Shown: in pieces, positions 9,741 through 18,579 of the stretch
How positions within the stretch are numbered: position 1 is the stretch's first letter
Layout of the letters: each line of letters opens with the position of its first letter
From: Mycolicibacter algericus DSM 45454
GTDB taxonomy: Bacteria; Actinomycetota; Actinomycetes; Mycobacteriales; Mycobacteriaceae
Direction of reading: 5' to 3'
Length of the DNA stretch: 64,000 bases
Assembly: GCF_002086455.1 (NCBI RefSeq)
Contig: NZ_MVHC01000015.1
Coordinates: 1 to 64,000, forward strand
Translations under genes and position numbers: made by a program
Notes under the pieces: generated by a model
What the model saw: only the letters and a program-made list of their open reading frames with translations
Database searches by the model: none
What the model was told of the DNA's origin: nothing

Positions 9741-10662
9741 ACCGTTCTTCGCGCTCAGCGGCTATGACGGCCAGAGCGACCGGGGCGCCCACGAGGCGGG
9801 CCGGCCGCAGCGATTCGCGGTGCCCTCGCTGCTGCGGTCGCTGCTGTCCGAACACCTGGATCCCGGCTATGCCGCGGCGGCGGCCGACCGTGACCGGCGC
9901 GGCACCGGGCGGCCGGCCCGGACTGCGCGTTGGGCATGGGAGGCGGTGGCGGCGTTGCTGATGGCGACGGTGTTCGCCGTCGCGTTCTCGCAGGCCCGCT
10001 CGTTGGCGCCCGGTGTGCGCGACGCCCAGCAGGTGCTGGCCAGCAACGTTCGTTCGGCCGAATCGGTGACCGTGCGGCTCGCCGACAAACGCGACACCTG
10101 GACGAATCGCGTCGATGAGTTGCGCCGCCACCGGCTGGCCGACGACGCCGAAGGGCAGCGGGTGCTGGCCGGCCTTGACGCGCTGAGCCTGGCGGCCGCC
10201 AGCACCCGGGTGACCGGCCCCGGGCTGACCGTCACCGTAACCGACCCGGGCGCTGCCGGGCGCAACCTCTCCGATGCCTCCAAGCAGCGGGTGTCCGGCA
10301 GCCAACAGATCATCTTGGACCGCGACCTGCAGCTCGTCGTCAACTCGTTGTGGGCCAGCGGCGCCGAGGCGATCGCGATCGGTGATGTCCGGATCGGGCC
10401 CAACGTGACGATCCGGCAGGCCGGCGGCGCGATCCTGGTCGACAACAAGCCGATCAGCAGCCCGTACTCGGTGCGCGCGATCGGGCCACCGCGCGAGTTG
10501 CGCGACGCCTTCGAGCGGACGCCCGGGCTCTACCGGCTGCGCCTGCTGGAGGTGTCCTACGGGGTGGTGGTGCGCGTCGACAGCCGGACCGGCGCCGACC
10601 TGACCCTGCCGGCCGGTTCGGTGCGAGATGTCCGGTTCGCCAAACAGATCGGGCAGCCGTGA
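9733..10662 (+). CDS. DUF881 family membrane-anchored protein (first of two)
   Basis: A 309-residue protein like M. tuberculosis Rv1823. It has a cytosolic N-terminus, one membrane helix (about residues 70-92, [17 protein letters not shown]), a charged coiled-coil-like stretch, then the DUF881 domain with [29 protein letters not shown] and [14 protein letters not shown]881 proteins sit near division and wall genes in Gram-positives, but function is not settled. It overlaps pgsA2 by 8 bases and starts a set with Sbp and a second DUF881 protein. Confidence 0.88.
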   Translation: MSEPFFALSGYDGQSDRGAHEAGRPQRFAVPSLLRSLLSEHLDPGYAAAAADRDRRGTGRPARTARWAWEAVAALLMATVFAVAFSQARSLAPGVRDAQQVLASNVRSAESVTVRLADKRDTWTNRVDELRRHRLADDAEGQRVLAGLDALSLAAASTRVTGPGLTVTVTDPGAAGRNLSDASKQRVSGSQQIILDRDLQLVVNSLWASGAEAIAIGDVRIGPNVTIRQAGGAILVDNKPISSPYSVRAIGPPRELRDAFERTPGLYRLRLLEVSYGVVVRVDSRTGADLTLPAGSVRDVRFAKQIGQP

Positions 10663-10745
10663 CGCAAGCTTGCCTTGCTGGGTACGCCGCCGCCGGCGTC
10701 GTGCCCGGGCGGAAATCCGGTTCGGGAGGCTGGAGTGAGTTCTAG

Positions 10746-11078
10746 ATGATCGGTATCGCCGCGCTGATCGCCGGCATCGTGCTGGGCCTGGTATTTCATC
10801 CCAGCGTTCCAGAGGTGGTTCAGCCCTATCTGCCGATCGCCGTGGTGGCGGCATTGGACGCCGTGTTCGGTGGGCTGCGCGCCTACCTGGAGCGGATCTT
10901 CGACGCGAAGGTGTTCGTCGTGTCGTTCGTGTTCAACGTCCTGGTCGCGGCGCTGATCGTCTACCTCGGCGACCAGTTGGGGGTCGGCACCCAGCTGTCC
11001 ACCGCGATCATCGTGGTGCTGGGCATCCGCATCTTCGGCAACGCCGCGGCACTGCGACGACGGCTGTTCGGGGCCTGA
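10746..11078 (+). CDS. sbp: Small basic protein Sbp, DUF1290 membrane protein
   Basis: A 110-residue protein with about three transmembrane helices (IGIAALIAGIVLGLVF; YLPIAVVAALDAVFGGLRAYLE; VSFVFNVLVAALIVYLGDQLG). The central GGLRAYLE and C-terminal VLGIRIFGNAAALRR are typical of the DUF1290/Sbp family, matching Rv1824. In many Gram-positives sbp lies between DUF881 genes near ftsZ, which suggests an envelope or division role, still unproven. Start ATG 10746. Confidence 0.9.
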   Translation: MIGIAALIAGIVLGLVFHPSVPEVVQPYLPIAVVAALDAVFGGLRAYLERIFDAKVFVVSFVFNVLVAALIVYLGDQLGVGTQLSTAIIVVLGIRIFGNAAALRRRLFGA

Positions 11079-11082
11079 CGCG

Positions 11083-11868
11083 GTGGCCGGTGATCCGGTG
11101 CCGCACGGTCGGCACGAACTACCCGACACCGCTGACGGCGCGCCGTCGCGACGCGGCTTCGGGGATATTCGCGGGCGCCGTTCCAGCCCGCTGTTCGGCG
11201 TACTGGCGATGTTGCTGTGCCTGCTGCTAGGGGTTGCGATTGTCACCCAGGTCCGCCAGAACGACTCCACCGACGCCCTGGAGACGGCCCGGCCCGCCGA
11301 CCTGCTGGTGCTGCTGGACTCGCTGCGACAGCGCGAAGCCGCGCTCAACACCGAGATCGCTGAGCTGCAGCAGACGCTCAACGCCCTGCAGGAGTCCGGC
11401 AGCAGCGATCAGGCCGCCATCGAGACCGCCCAGGCCCGGCTCTCCGCCCTGGCGATCATGATCGGTACGGTCGGCGCCGTCGGGCCCGGGGTGGTGGTCA
11501 CCGTCGACGATCCGGCGCGCGGCGTGGCGCCGGAGACCATGCTGGATGTGATCAACGAACTGCGGGCCGCCGGGGCCGAGGCGATGGAGGTCCGTGACGG
11601 AACCAAAGCGGTGCGCATCGGGGTGGACTCCTGGGTCGCCGGAACGCCGGGAGCGCTGGACTTCGACGGGATCGCCTTGGTGCCACCGTATTCCGTACTG
11701 GCGATCGGCGATCCGCCTACCTTGGCGGCCGCGATGAACATTCCCGGTGGGGCCGTCGACAGCGTCAAACGGCTCGGTGGCGCCATGGCGGTGCAGCAGG
11801 CCGACCACGTCGAGGTGACCGTGTTGCGGCAACCGAAACCACGCCAATACGCTCAGCCAGTCAAGTGA
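11083..11868 (+). CDS. DUF881 family membrane-anchored protein (second of two)
   Basis: A 261-residue protein like Rv1825. One helix (about 44-63, LFGVLAMLLCLLLGVAIVTQV) is followed by a coiled coil (LLDSLRQREAALNTEIAELQQTLNALQ) and a DUF881 domain (GPGVVVTVDDP; VINELRAAGAEAMEV; PYSVLAIGDPP). It starts at GTG 11083, 4 bases after the sbp stop, so it is almost certainly in the same operon. M. tuberculosis Rv1825 is about 30 residues longer at the N-terminus. A role in cell-envelope or division scaffolding is inferred from topology only. Confidence 0.87.
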   Translation: MAGDPVPHGRHELPDTADGAPSRRGFGDIRGRRSSPLFGVLAMLLCLLLGVAIVTQVRQNDSTDALETARPADLLVLLDSLRQREAALNTEIAELQQTLNALQESGSSDQAAIETAQARLSALAIMIGTVGAVGPGVVVTVDDPARGVAPETMLDVINELRAAGAEAMEVRDGTKAVRIGVDSWVAGTPGALDFDGIALVPPYSVLAIGDPPTLAAAMNIPGGAVDSVKRLGGAMAVQQADHVEVTVLRQPKPRQYAQPVK

Positions 11869-11896
11869 ACCCGACAGCGCAAGGAGCACGATCACC

Positions 11897-12298
11897 GTGA
11901 GCCCGGAAAGCAATGTTCCGTCCGACCTGTATTACACCGCCGAGCACGAGTGGGTGCAGCGCACCGCAACCGACACCGTCCGGGTGGGCATCACCGACTT
12001 CGCGCAGGCGGCGCTGGGCGACGTGGTCTTCGTGCAACTGCCCGAGGTGGGCGCCGACGTGACCGCGGGGGAGAGCTTCGGCGAGGTGGAGTCGACCAAG
12101 TCCGTCTCGGACCTGTTCGGGCCGATCTCGGCGAAAGTGGTTGCCGTCAACGCGGACCTGGACGCCAGCCCGCAGCTGGTGAATTCCGATCCGTACGGCG
12201 CCGGCTGGTTGGTCGATCTTCAGGCCGCGGACGGCTTGGATGAGACCCTCGCGGGGCTGCTGACGCCCGACGCGTACCGCGCGACGCTGGCCGAATGA
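11897..12298 (+). CDS. gcvH: Glycine cleavage system H protein
   Basis: A 133-residue lipoyl carrier that shuttles the aminomethyl intermediate between the P, T and L proteins of glycine cleavage. The lipoylated Lys lies in GEVESTKSVSDLF. The conserved start YYTAEHEWVQ and C-terminal NSDPYGAGWLVDLQ are intact. GTG 11897 is preceded by AAGGAGCA. The P protein gcvB lies 3.3 kb downstream under a glycine riboswitch; gcvT is not in this window. Confidence 0.95.
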   Translation: MSPESNVPSDLYYTAEHEWVQRTATDTVRVGITDFAQAALGDVVFVQLPEVGADVTAGESFGEVESTKSVSDLFGPISAKVVAVNADLDASPQLVNSDPYGAGWLVDLQAADGLDETLAGLLTPDAYRATLAE

Positions 12299-12485
12299 GT
12301 ATTGCTAGCCTCCCTGCCGGGACGCGCCGGATATCGCGGCGGGTATTCCGTGACACGATCCCGCGGTGCGGGGCACATTATCGACCGCTGCGCGGTACGG
12401 TCGACTCAACAATCGTGGGTCCGGTGCCATGGATATCCGGCGGGTGCGACCAGGTAACACGACAGTGGCCAGTGAGGAGCAGCGG

Positions 12486-12971
12486 GTGACGGAGAAGGAC
12501 CCAGGAAATGGGCAGGACCAGGCAGGCGACGAGGTCACGGTGGAAACCACATCGGTCTTCCGTGCCGACTTCCTGAGCGAACTCGACGCTCCCGCACAGG
12601 CGGGCGGTGAGAGCCTGACCTCGGGTGTCGAGGGGCTGCCCGCGGGTTCGGCGCTGCTGGTCGTCAAGCGCGGCCCCAACGCCGGGTCGCGTTTCCTGCT
12701 GGACCAACCGGTCACCGCCGCCGGCCGGCACCCCGACAGCGACATCTTTCTCGACGACGTCACGGTCAGCCGCCGTCACGCCGAGTTCCGGCTGGAAGGC
12801 AACGAGTTTCAGGTCGTCGACGTCGGCAGCCTCAACGGCACCTACGTCAACCGGGAGCCGGTCGATTCGGCGGTCCTGGTCAACGGCGACGAGGTACAGG
12901 TGGGCAAGTTCCGGCTGGTATTCCTGACCGGCCCGAAGACGGCTGAGACCGAGGCCGGGCCGGGGAGCTAA
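12486..12971 (+). CDS. garA: FHA-domain regulator GarA
   Basis: A 161-residue phospho-switch protein. In mycobacteria and corynebacteria (OdhI) the unphosphorylated form inhibits 2-oxoglutarate dehydrogenase and controls glutamate metabolism. The N-terminal phosphorylation motif ETTSVF is present (T21/T22, targets of PknG and PknB). The FHA domain (about 57-130) has GRHPDSD (R81), SRRH (S95-H98) and LNGTYV (N117-G118), the phosphothreonine-binding residues. I chose GTG 12486 because GAGGAG lies 6 bases upstream and the length equals the known protein; ATG 12429 would add 19 residues. A MerR gene abuts the stop codon. Confidence 0.95.
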   Translation: MTEKDPGNGQDQAGDEVTVETTSVFRADFLSELDAPAQAGGESLTSGVEGLPAGSALLVVKRGPNAGSRFLLDQPVTAAGRHPDSDIFLDDVTVSRRHAEFRLEGNEFQVVDVGSLNGTYVNREPVDSAVLVNGDEVQVGKFRLVFLTGPKTAETEAGPGS

Positions 12972-13706
12972 GTGAGCGCGCCTGACAGCCCCGAACCGGC
13001 CGGGATGTCGATCGGAGCGGTACTGGATCTGCTTCGGCCGGAGTTTCCGGATGTCACGATCTCCAAGATTCGGTTCCTGGAGGCCGAGGGGCTGGTGACG
13101 CCGCAGCGCTCGGCGTCGGGCTACCGCCGGTTCAGCGCCTACGACTGCGCGCGCCTGCGGTTCGTGCTGACCGCGCAACGCGACCAGTACCTGCCGCTGA
13201 AAGTGATCAAGGCCAGGCTGGACGCCGAGCCGGACGGGGCGCTGCCGCTGGCCGAGTCGCCGTATTCGGTGCCGCGGCTGGTGTCGGCCGACGCCGTCGC
13301 CCACAGCGACACGGCGCTGCCCGTACCGCCCAGGCGGGTCAGGCTGAGCCGGGAGGACCTGCTGGAGCGCTCCGGGGCCGATGACATCCTGCTGACGGCA
13401 CTGGTCAGAACGGGGGTCATCACGGCCGGGCCGGGCGGATTCTTCGACGAGCACGCGGTCGTCATCGCGCAGTGCGCCCGCGGACTGGCCGACTACGGTG
13501 TCGAGCCGCGGCACCTGCGGGCGTTCCGCTCAGCCGCCGACCGGCAGTCCGATCTGATCGCCCAGATCGCCGGGCCGCTGGTCAAGGGCGGCAAGGCCGG
13601 CGCGCGCGACCGCGCCGACGACTTGGCGCGCGAGGTCGCCGCGCTGGCGATCGCGCTGCACACCGCGCTGCTCAAGTCGGCGGTACACGACGTTCTGCAC
13701 GGCTGA
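12972..13706 (+). CDS. MerR-family transcriptional regulator (Rv1828-like)
   Basis: A 244-residue regulator with an N-terminal MerR winged helix ([48 protein letters not shown]). The second half is helical and contains the conserved [26 protein letters not shown]. No metal-binding Cys motif is apparent, so it is not a classic metal sensor. It starts at GTG 12972, the base after the garA stop, so it is cotranscribed with garA. The family is linked to control of nearby envelope or glycine genes, but the ligand is unknown. Confidence 0.88.
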   Translation: MSAPDSPEPAGMSIGAVLDLLRPEFPDVTISKIRFLEAEGLVTPQRSASGYRRFSAYDCARLRFVLTAQRDQYLPLKVIKARLDAEPDGALPLAESPYSVPRLVSADAVAHSDTALPVPPRRVRLSREDLLERSGADDILLTALVRTGVITAGPGGFFDEHAVVIAQCARGLADYGVEPRHLRAFRSAADRQSDLIAQIAGPLVKGGKAGARDRADDLAREVAALAIALHTALLKSAVHDVLHG

Positions 13707-13829
13707 GGACTAGACTTCGCGTCGGCGGCTTGTTGTGCGACATGCGGTTGCCGGACCGGGGGTTTCGCAGCGAGTCGGACTGGGACACAGCGACTTGGGT
13801 AACAAGCAATTGCGGAGGGCTGACTGGAG

Positions 13830-14324
13830 ATGGGTGAAGTACGCGTGGTCGGTATTCGCGTCGAGCAACCGCAGAACCAGCCGGTGTTGTTGCTGCGCGA
13901 GGCCGACGGCGACCGATACCTCCCGATCTGGATCGGGCAGGCCGAAGCCGCCGCCATCGCCCTGGAGCAGCAGGGTGTGGAGCCGGCCCGGCCGTTGACT
14001 CACGACTTGATCCGCGACCTGATCGCTGCGCTGGGGCATTCGCTCAAGGAGGTCCGGATCGTCGACCTGCAGGAGGGCACGTTCTACGCCGACCTGATTT
14101 TCGACCGTGACATCACGGTCTCGGCGCGGCCGTCGGACTCGGTGGCGATCGCGCTGCGGGTGGGGGTGCCGATCTACGTCGAGGAGGCGGTGCTGGCCGA
14201 AGCGGGCCTGCTGATCCCCGACGAGACCGACGATGAGCCCTCCGGCGCGGTGCGCGAAGACGAGGTGGAGAAGTTCAAGGAGTTCCTCGATAGCGTGTCG
14301 CCCGACGATTTCAAAGCAACCTGA
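13830..14324 (+). CDS. DUF151 / bifunctional nuclease family protein (Rv1829-like)
   Basis: A 164-residue cytosolic protein of the DUF151 family. Conserved segments VVGIRVEQPQNQPVLLLREADGDRYLPIWIGQAEAAAIALEQQG and ARPSDSVAIALRVGVPIYVEEAVL are intact; the acidic C-terminal tail is less conserved. Members in plants were reported as bifunctional nucleases; in mycobacteria the activity is untested to my knowledge. It lies between two MerR genes. ATG 13830 has CTGGAG close upstream. Confidence 0.88.
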   Translation: MGEVRVVGIRVEQPQNQPVLLLREADGDRYLPIWIGQAEAAAIALEQQGVEPARPLTHDLIRDLIAALGHSLKEVRIVDLQEGTFYADLIFDRDITVSARPSDSVAIALRVGVPIYVEEAVLAEAGLLIPDETDDEPSGAVREDEVEKFKEFLDSVSPDDFKAT

Positions 14325-14553
14325 CCCGGCGCGGCGGCCTCAGCCCCGTCACAGATCCGTCTCATCTGCGAGCGGTCCGACGACACGCCGATCGGCAAAG
14401 CAGGATGCGGAAATCACGGCCCCATACTTGAGCCACGGCGGGAACTGCACGGTGGCTCGTCGGACAGCGTATGCTCACGACCAACTCGGGCAAGAGCAAA
14501 CGCGGCCACCGGCCAGCCAGTGGCAACGAGCGCGATCGGCGAGAGGAAGCATC

Positions 14554-15192
14554 GTGGGCGAGCAACCGGGGCAGGAACAGCTGGACTTCGCGGGTCCCTC
14601 CGGATCGGGTTCGGATGGCGAAGTCGCAGCGACCGCTTCCGGCGTCGGCGAACCGGTGCAGGCCGGGCTGTTCCCCGATGACTCCGTCCCCGACGAACTG
14701 GTCGGCTACCGCGGGCCCAGCGCCTGTCAGATCGCCGGCATCACCTACCGCCAGTTGGACTACTGGGCTCGCACCTCGCTGGTGGTGCCGTCTATTCGGG
14801 GCGCGGCCGGCTCCGGCAGTCAGCGGCTGTACTCGTTCAAAGACATCCTGGTGCTCAAGATCGTCAAGCGATTGCTCGACACCGGCATCTCGCTGCACAA
14901 CATCCGGGTCGCCGTCGACCATCTGCGGGAGCGCGGGGTACGGGACCTGGCCAACATCACGCTGTTCTCCGACGGCACCACTGTCTATGAGTGCACGTCG
15001 GCCGAGGAGGTCGTCGACCTGCTGCAGGGCGGCCAGGGCGTGTTCGGGATCGCGGTCTCGGGCGCGATGCGGGAGCTGACCGGCGTCATCGCCGATTTCC
15101 CCGGCGAACGCGCCGACGGTGGCGAGTCGATCGCCGCGCCGGAGGATGAACTGGCCAGCCGCCGCAAGTTCCGCGACCGCAAGACCGGTTAA
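14554..15192 (+). CDS. MerR-family transcriptional regulator (Rv1830-like)
   Basis: A 212-residue MerR protein. A low-complexity acidic N-terminus precedes a winged helix with PSACQIAGITYRQLDYWARTSLVVPSIRGAAGSGSQRLYSFKDILVLKIVKRLLDTGISLHNIRVAVDHL. It resembles M. tuberculosis Rv1830, linked to cell-division control. GTG 14554 follows GAGAGGAAG. The 229-base gap upstream holds a possible -10 (TATGCT near 14469) but no gene. A 15-bp perfect hairpin ends the unit. Confidence 0.88.
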   Translation: MGEQPGQEQLDFAGPSGSGSDGEVAATASGVGEPVQAGLFPDDSVPDELVGYRGPSACQIAGITYRQLDYWARTSLVVPSIRGAAGSGSQRLYSFKDILVLKIVKRLLDTGISLHNIRVAVDHLRERGVRDLANITLFSDGTTVYECTSAEEVVDLLQGGQGVFGIAVSGAMRELTGVIADFPGERADGGESIAAPEDELASRRKFRDRKTG

Positions 15193-15202
15193 CCCGCGAG
15201 CA

Positions 15203-15232
15203 GTCCCCCGCAAGCGGGAGGTGCCCCCAGCG
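15203..15232. repeat. 30-base dispersed repeat, copy 1
   Basis: An exact 30-base match to 39069-39098, containing a CCCGC-AA-GCGGG mini-palindrome followed by GAGGTGCCCCCAGCG. I remember very similar short sequences scattered between genes in other mycobacteria. Here it directly abuts a terminator hairpin. Confidence 0.75.
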
Positions 15233-15268
15233 AAAGCCCCCATTTTGGGCGTGAAATGGGGGCTTTCG
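15231..15268 (+). terminator. Perfect 15-bp hairpin terminator
   Basis: CGAAAGCCCCCATTT (15231-15245) pairs perfectly with 15254-15268 around an 8-base loop. No U-tract follows. It separates the MerR gene from the glycine riboswitch and probably ends the upstream transcript. Confidence 0.8.
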
Positions 15269-15321
15269 CGTCTGTTCGCCGGTGGTCGGGGCGCCGAGTA
15301 GACTGGGCCGCGCATCAGCGC

Positions 15322-15524
15322 CGCGCGGGAGAGTCTCGGGACAGCCAGTCTCGGGCGCCGAAGGAGCAATACCTCCCCGTCAACCTCTCAGGCACCAGGA
15401 CCGCGCACGCATCGATGCCTCTGGAAAGCGGTGCTGCCCGTTTCGGGTCCACCCGCCCATGGGGAAAGGCGCCCGTGCCGGCGCCGAATCTCTCAGGCGC
15501 CCGGGACGGGCAGACGACAGAGGG
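15322..15524 (+). promoter_or_regulatory. Tandem glycine riboswitch upstream of gcvB
   Basis: Two consecutive gcvT-type aptamers. Aptamer 1 is closed by GCGCGG (15323-15328) with CCGCGC (15401-15406) and holds the conserved GGAGAGTC, GCCGAAGGAGCAA and CCTCTCAGGCACCAGGACCG segments. Aptamer 2 is closed by CCTCTG (15418-15423) with CAGAGG (15518-15523) and holds CTGGAAAGCG, GCCGAATCTCTCAGGCGCC and GGGAC. The tandem form usually turns genes on when glycine is abundant. The expression platform must lie in the 37 bases before the gcvB GTG, near AGAGGGGGAGGG, so control of ribosome access is more likely than termination. Confidence 0.93.
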
Positions 15525-15561
15525 GGAGGGACACCAGTCGTCTATCGCCGAGGGGGTCTAC

Positions 15562-18393
15562 GTGGCCGAGCACACCGAATTCCGTTTTGTCGACCGGCAC
15601 ATCGGCCCGGACGACGCCGCCATTGCCACGATGCTGGACACCATCGGGGTCGGCTCGCTGGACGAACTGGCCGCCAAGGCGGTGCCCGCCGGCATCCTCG
15701 ACCCGCTCGGCCCCGACGGTGTCGCGCCCGGGCTGGAAGCCTTGCCGCCGGCCGCCGGCGAGATGCAGGCGCTGGCCGAACTGCGCGAACTGGCCGACGC
15801 CAGCACGGTCGCGGTGTCGATGATCGGGCAGGGCTACTACGACACGGTCACCCCGCCGGTGCTGCTGCGCAACATCATGCAGAACCCCGCCTGGTACACC
15901 GCCTACACGCCGTATCAGCCCGAGATCAGCCAGGGCCGGCTGGAGGCGCTGCTGAACTTCCAGACCATGATCGCCGACCTGACCGGCTGCGAGATCGCCA
16001 ATTCGTCGATGCTCGACGAGGGCACCGCGGCAGCCGAGGCGATGACGCTGATGCAGCGCGCGGTGCGGGGGAAGGCCAACCGGCTGCTGGTCGACACCGA
16101 CCTGTTCACCCAGACCGCGGCGGTGCTGGCAACCCGTGCCGAACCGCTGGGCATCGAGGTCGTCACCGCCGACCTGCGGAACGGGTTGCCCGAGGGCGAC
16201 TTCTTCGGCGTGATCACCCAGCTGCCGGGGGCATCTGGCCGGGTCACCGACTGGTCGGAGGTGATCGAGGCCGCCCATGAACGCGGTGCGATGGTGGCGG
16301 TCGGGGCAGACCTGCTGGCACTGACCCTGGTCACGCCGCCCGGCGAGATCGGCGCCGACGTGGCGTTCGGCAGCGCCCAGCGCTTCGGGGTGCCGATGGG
16401 CTTCGGCGGGCCCCACGCCGGTTACCTGGCGGTGCACAGCAAGCACGCCCGGCAACTGCCGGGGCGGCTGGTCGGGGTCTCGGTGGACGCGGACGGCTCG
16501 CCGGCCTACCGACTCGCGCTACAAACCCGCGAGCAGCACATCCGCCGGGACAAGGCGACATCGAACATCTGCACCGCCCAGGTGCTGTTGGCGGTGATGG
16601 CCGCGATGTATGCCAGCTATCACGGCGCCGAGGGCCTGACCGCCATCGCACGGCGGGTGCACGGCCAAGCCGAGAAGATCGCCGCCGCGCTCGGTGACGC
16701 GCTGGTGCACGACCGCTACTTCGACACCGTGCTGGCCCGCGTTCCCGGCCGCGCCGACGAGGTCATCGCGGCGGCCAAGGCCGCCGGCATCAACCTGTGG
16801 CGCGTCGACGCCGACCACGTCGCGGTGGCCTGCGATGAGACCACCACCGACGAGCACGTGACCGCGGTGCTGGCGGCATTCGGGCTCGCCGCGGCCGCAC
16901 CCGCCGACGCCCCGATCGCCACCCGTACCTCGGAATTCCTGACGCACCCGGCATTTCGGCAATACCGGACCGAAACCGCCATGATGCGATATCTGCGCGC
17001 GCTGTCGGACAAGGACATCGCACTGGACCGCAGCATGATTCCGCTGGGTTCGTGCACCATGAAGCTCAACGCCGCCGCGGAGATGGAGGCGATCAGCTGG
17101 CCGGAATTCGCTCGCCAGCACCCCTTCGCGCCGCCCGCCGATGCCGCCGGGCTGCGCCGGCTCATCGCCCAGTTGGAGGGCTGGCTGGCCGGGATCACCG
17201 GGTACGACGCGGTTTCGCTGCAACCCAACGCCGGCTCGCAGGGCGAGTACGCGGGTCTGCTGGCGATCCACGCCTACCACGCCAGCCGTGGCGAGTCCCA
17301 GCGTGACGTCTGCCTGATCCCGTCCAGCGCGCACGGCACCAACGCCGCGTCGGCAGCGCTGGCCGGGATGCGGGTGGTGGTGGTCGCCTGCCGGGAGAAC
17401 GGCGATGTCGACCTCGACGATCTGCGTGCCAAGGTCGACGAGCACGCCACGACGCTGTCGGCGCTGATGATCACCTACCCCTCCACCCACGGGGTCTACG
17501 AGCACGACATCGCCGAGATCTGCGCCGCGGTGCACGACGCGGGCGGGCAGGTTTACGTCGACGGCGCCAATCTCAACGCGCTGGTCGGACTGGCTCGCCC
17601 CGGGCGCTTCGGCGGTGACGTCAGCCACCTGAACCTGCACAAGACGTTCTGCATTCCGCACGGCGGCGGTGGCCCCGGCGTCGGGCCGGTGGCGGTGCGT
17701 TCGCACCTGGCCGCCTTCCTGCCCGGACACCCGCTGGCCGATGAACTGCCCGGCGGCGCGCCGGTCTCGGCGGCTCCCTACGGTTCGGCTTCGATCCTGC
17801 CGATCACCTGGGCCTACATCCGGATGATGGGTGCGCAGGGCCTGCGATCGGCGTCGCTGACCGCGATCGCGTCGGCGAATTACATCGCCCGCCGCCTCGA
17901 TGAGTACTTCCCGGTGCTCTACACCGGAGAGAACGGCATGGTCGCCCACGAATGCATCCTGGATCTGCGCGCGATCACCAAAGCGACCGGCGTGACTGTC
18001 GACGATGTCGCAAAACGATTGGCCGACTACGGGTTCCATGCTCCGACCATGAGTTTCCCGGTCGCCGGCACGCTGATGGTGGAGCCCACCGAGAGTGAGA
18101 GCCTGGCCGAGGTGGACGCGTTCTGCGAGGCGATGATCGCCATCCGCGGCGAGATCGACCGGGTCGGCGCCGGCGAGTGGACCGCTGAGGACAATCCGTT
18201 GCGCGGCGCCCCGCACACCGCCGAATGCCTGGTGGTCGACAAATGGGAGCACCCCTACACCCGGGAGCAGGCCGCCTATCCGCTGGGACGTGACTTCCGA
18301 CCGAAGGTGTGGCCGCCGGTGCGCCGGATCGACGGCGCCTTCGGCGACCGCAACCTGGTCTGCTCGTGCCCCCCGGTGGAAGCCTTCGCCTGA
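15562..18393 (+). CDS. gcvB: Glycine dehydrogenase (decarboxylating), P protein
   Basis: A 943-residue PLP enzyme that decarboxylates glycine and loads the aminomethyl group on GcvH. It is the fused single-chain form: an N-terminal half ([10 protein letters not shown] at residue 8 onward; [17 protein letters not shown]) and a C-terminal half with [18 protein letters not shown] [13 protein letters not shown] and the PLP Lys in [18 protein letters not shown] 15562 ([13 protein letters not shown]) gives the same length as M. tuberculosis GcvB (about 941). Controlled by the tandem glycine riboswitch just upstream. Confidence 0.96.
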   Translation: MAEHTEFRFVDRHIGPDDAAIATMLDTIGVGSLDELAAKAVPAGILDPLGPDGVAPGLEALPPAAGEMQALAELRELADASTVAVSMIGQGYYDTVTPPVLLRNIMQNPAWYTAYTPYQPEISQGRLEALLNFQTMIADLTGCEIANSSMLDEGTAAAEAMTLMQRAVRGKANRLLVDTDLFTQTAAVLATRAEPLGIEVVTADLRNGLPEGDFFGVITQLPGASGRVTDWSEVIEAAHERGAMVAVGADLLALTLVTPPGEIGADVAFGSAQRFGVPMGFGGPHAGYLAVHSKHARQLPGRLVGVSVDADGSPAYRLALQTREQHIRRDKATSNICTAQVLLAVMAAMYASYHGAEGLTAIARRVHGQAEKIAAALGDALVHDRYFDTVLARVPGRADEVIAAAKAAGINLWRVDADHVAVACDETTTDEHVTAVLAAFGLAAAAPADAPIATRTSEFLTHPAFRQYRTETAMMRYLRALSDKDIALDRSMIPLGSCTMKLNAAAEMEAISWPEFARQHPFAPPADAAGLRRLIAQLEGWLAGITGYDAVSLQPNAGSQGEYAGLLAIHAYHASRGESQRDVCLIPSSAHGTNAASAALAGMRVVVVACRENGDVDLDDLRAKVDEHATTLSALMITYPSTHGVYEHDIAEICAAVHDAGGQVYVDGANLNALVGLARPGRFGGDVSHLNLHKTFCIPHGGGGPGVGPVAVRSHLAAFLPGHPLADELPGGAPVSAAPYGSASILPITWAYIRMMGAQGLRSASLTAIASANYIARRLDEYFPVLYTGENGMVAHECILDLRAITKATGVTVDDVAKRLADYGFHAPTMSFPVAGTLMVEPTESESLAEVDAFCEAMIAIRGEIDRVGAGEWTAEDNPLRGAPHTAECLVVDKWEHPYTREQAAYPLGRDFRPKVWPPVRRIDGAFGDRNLVCSCPPVEAFA

Positions 18394-18579
18394 CCGCGGT
18401 TACGGACCTTGCGCCGTGTTTGTGAACTGAAGCGCCGGAATAAGGTCGCAAAGTGTATTGATATCGCCGCAGTGCTATATGCGCGGATGATAAATAATCA
18501 GGAAACTCTCATCTAAGCCCGAAATGAGGATTATGCTGATCTCACCTGGATGGTGATGTGAATCATAGAAGGAGAGATC

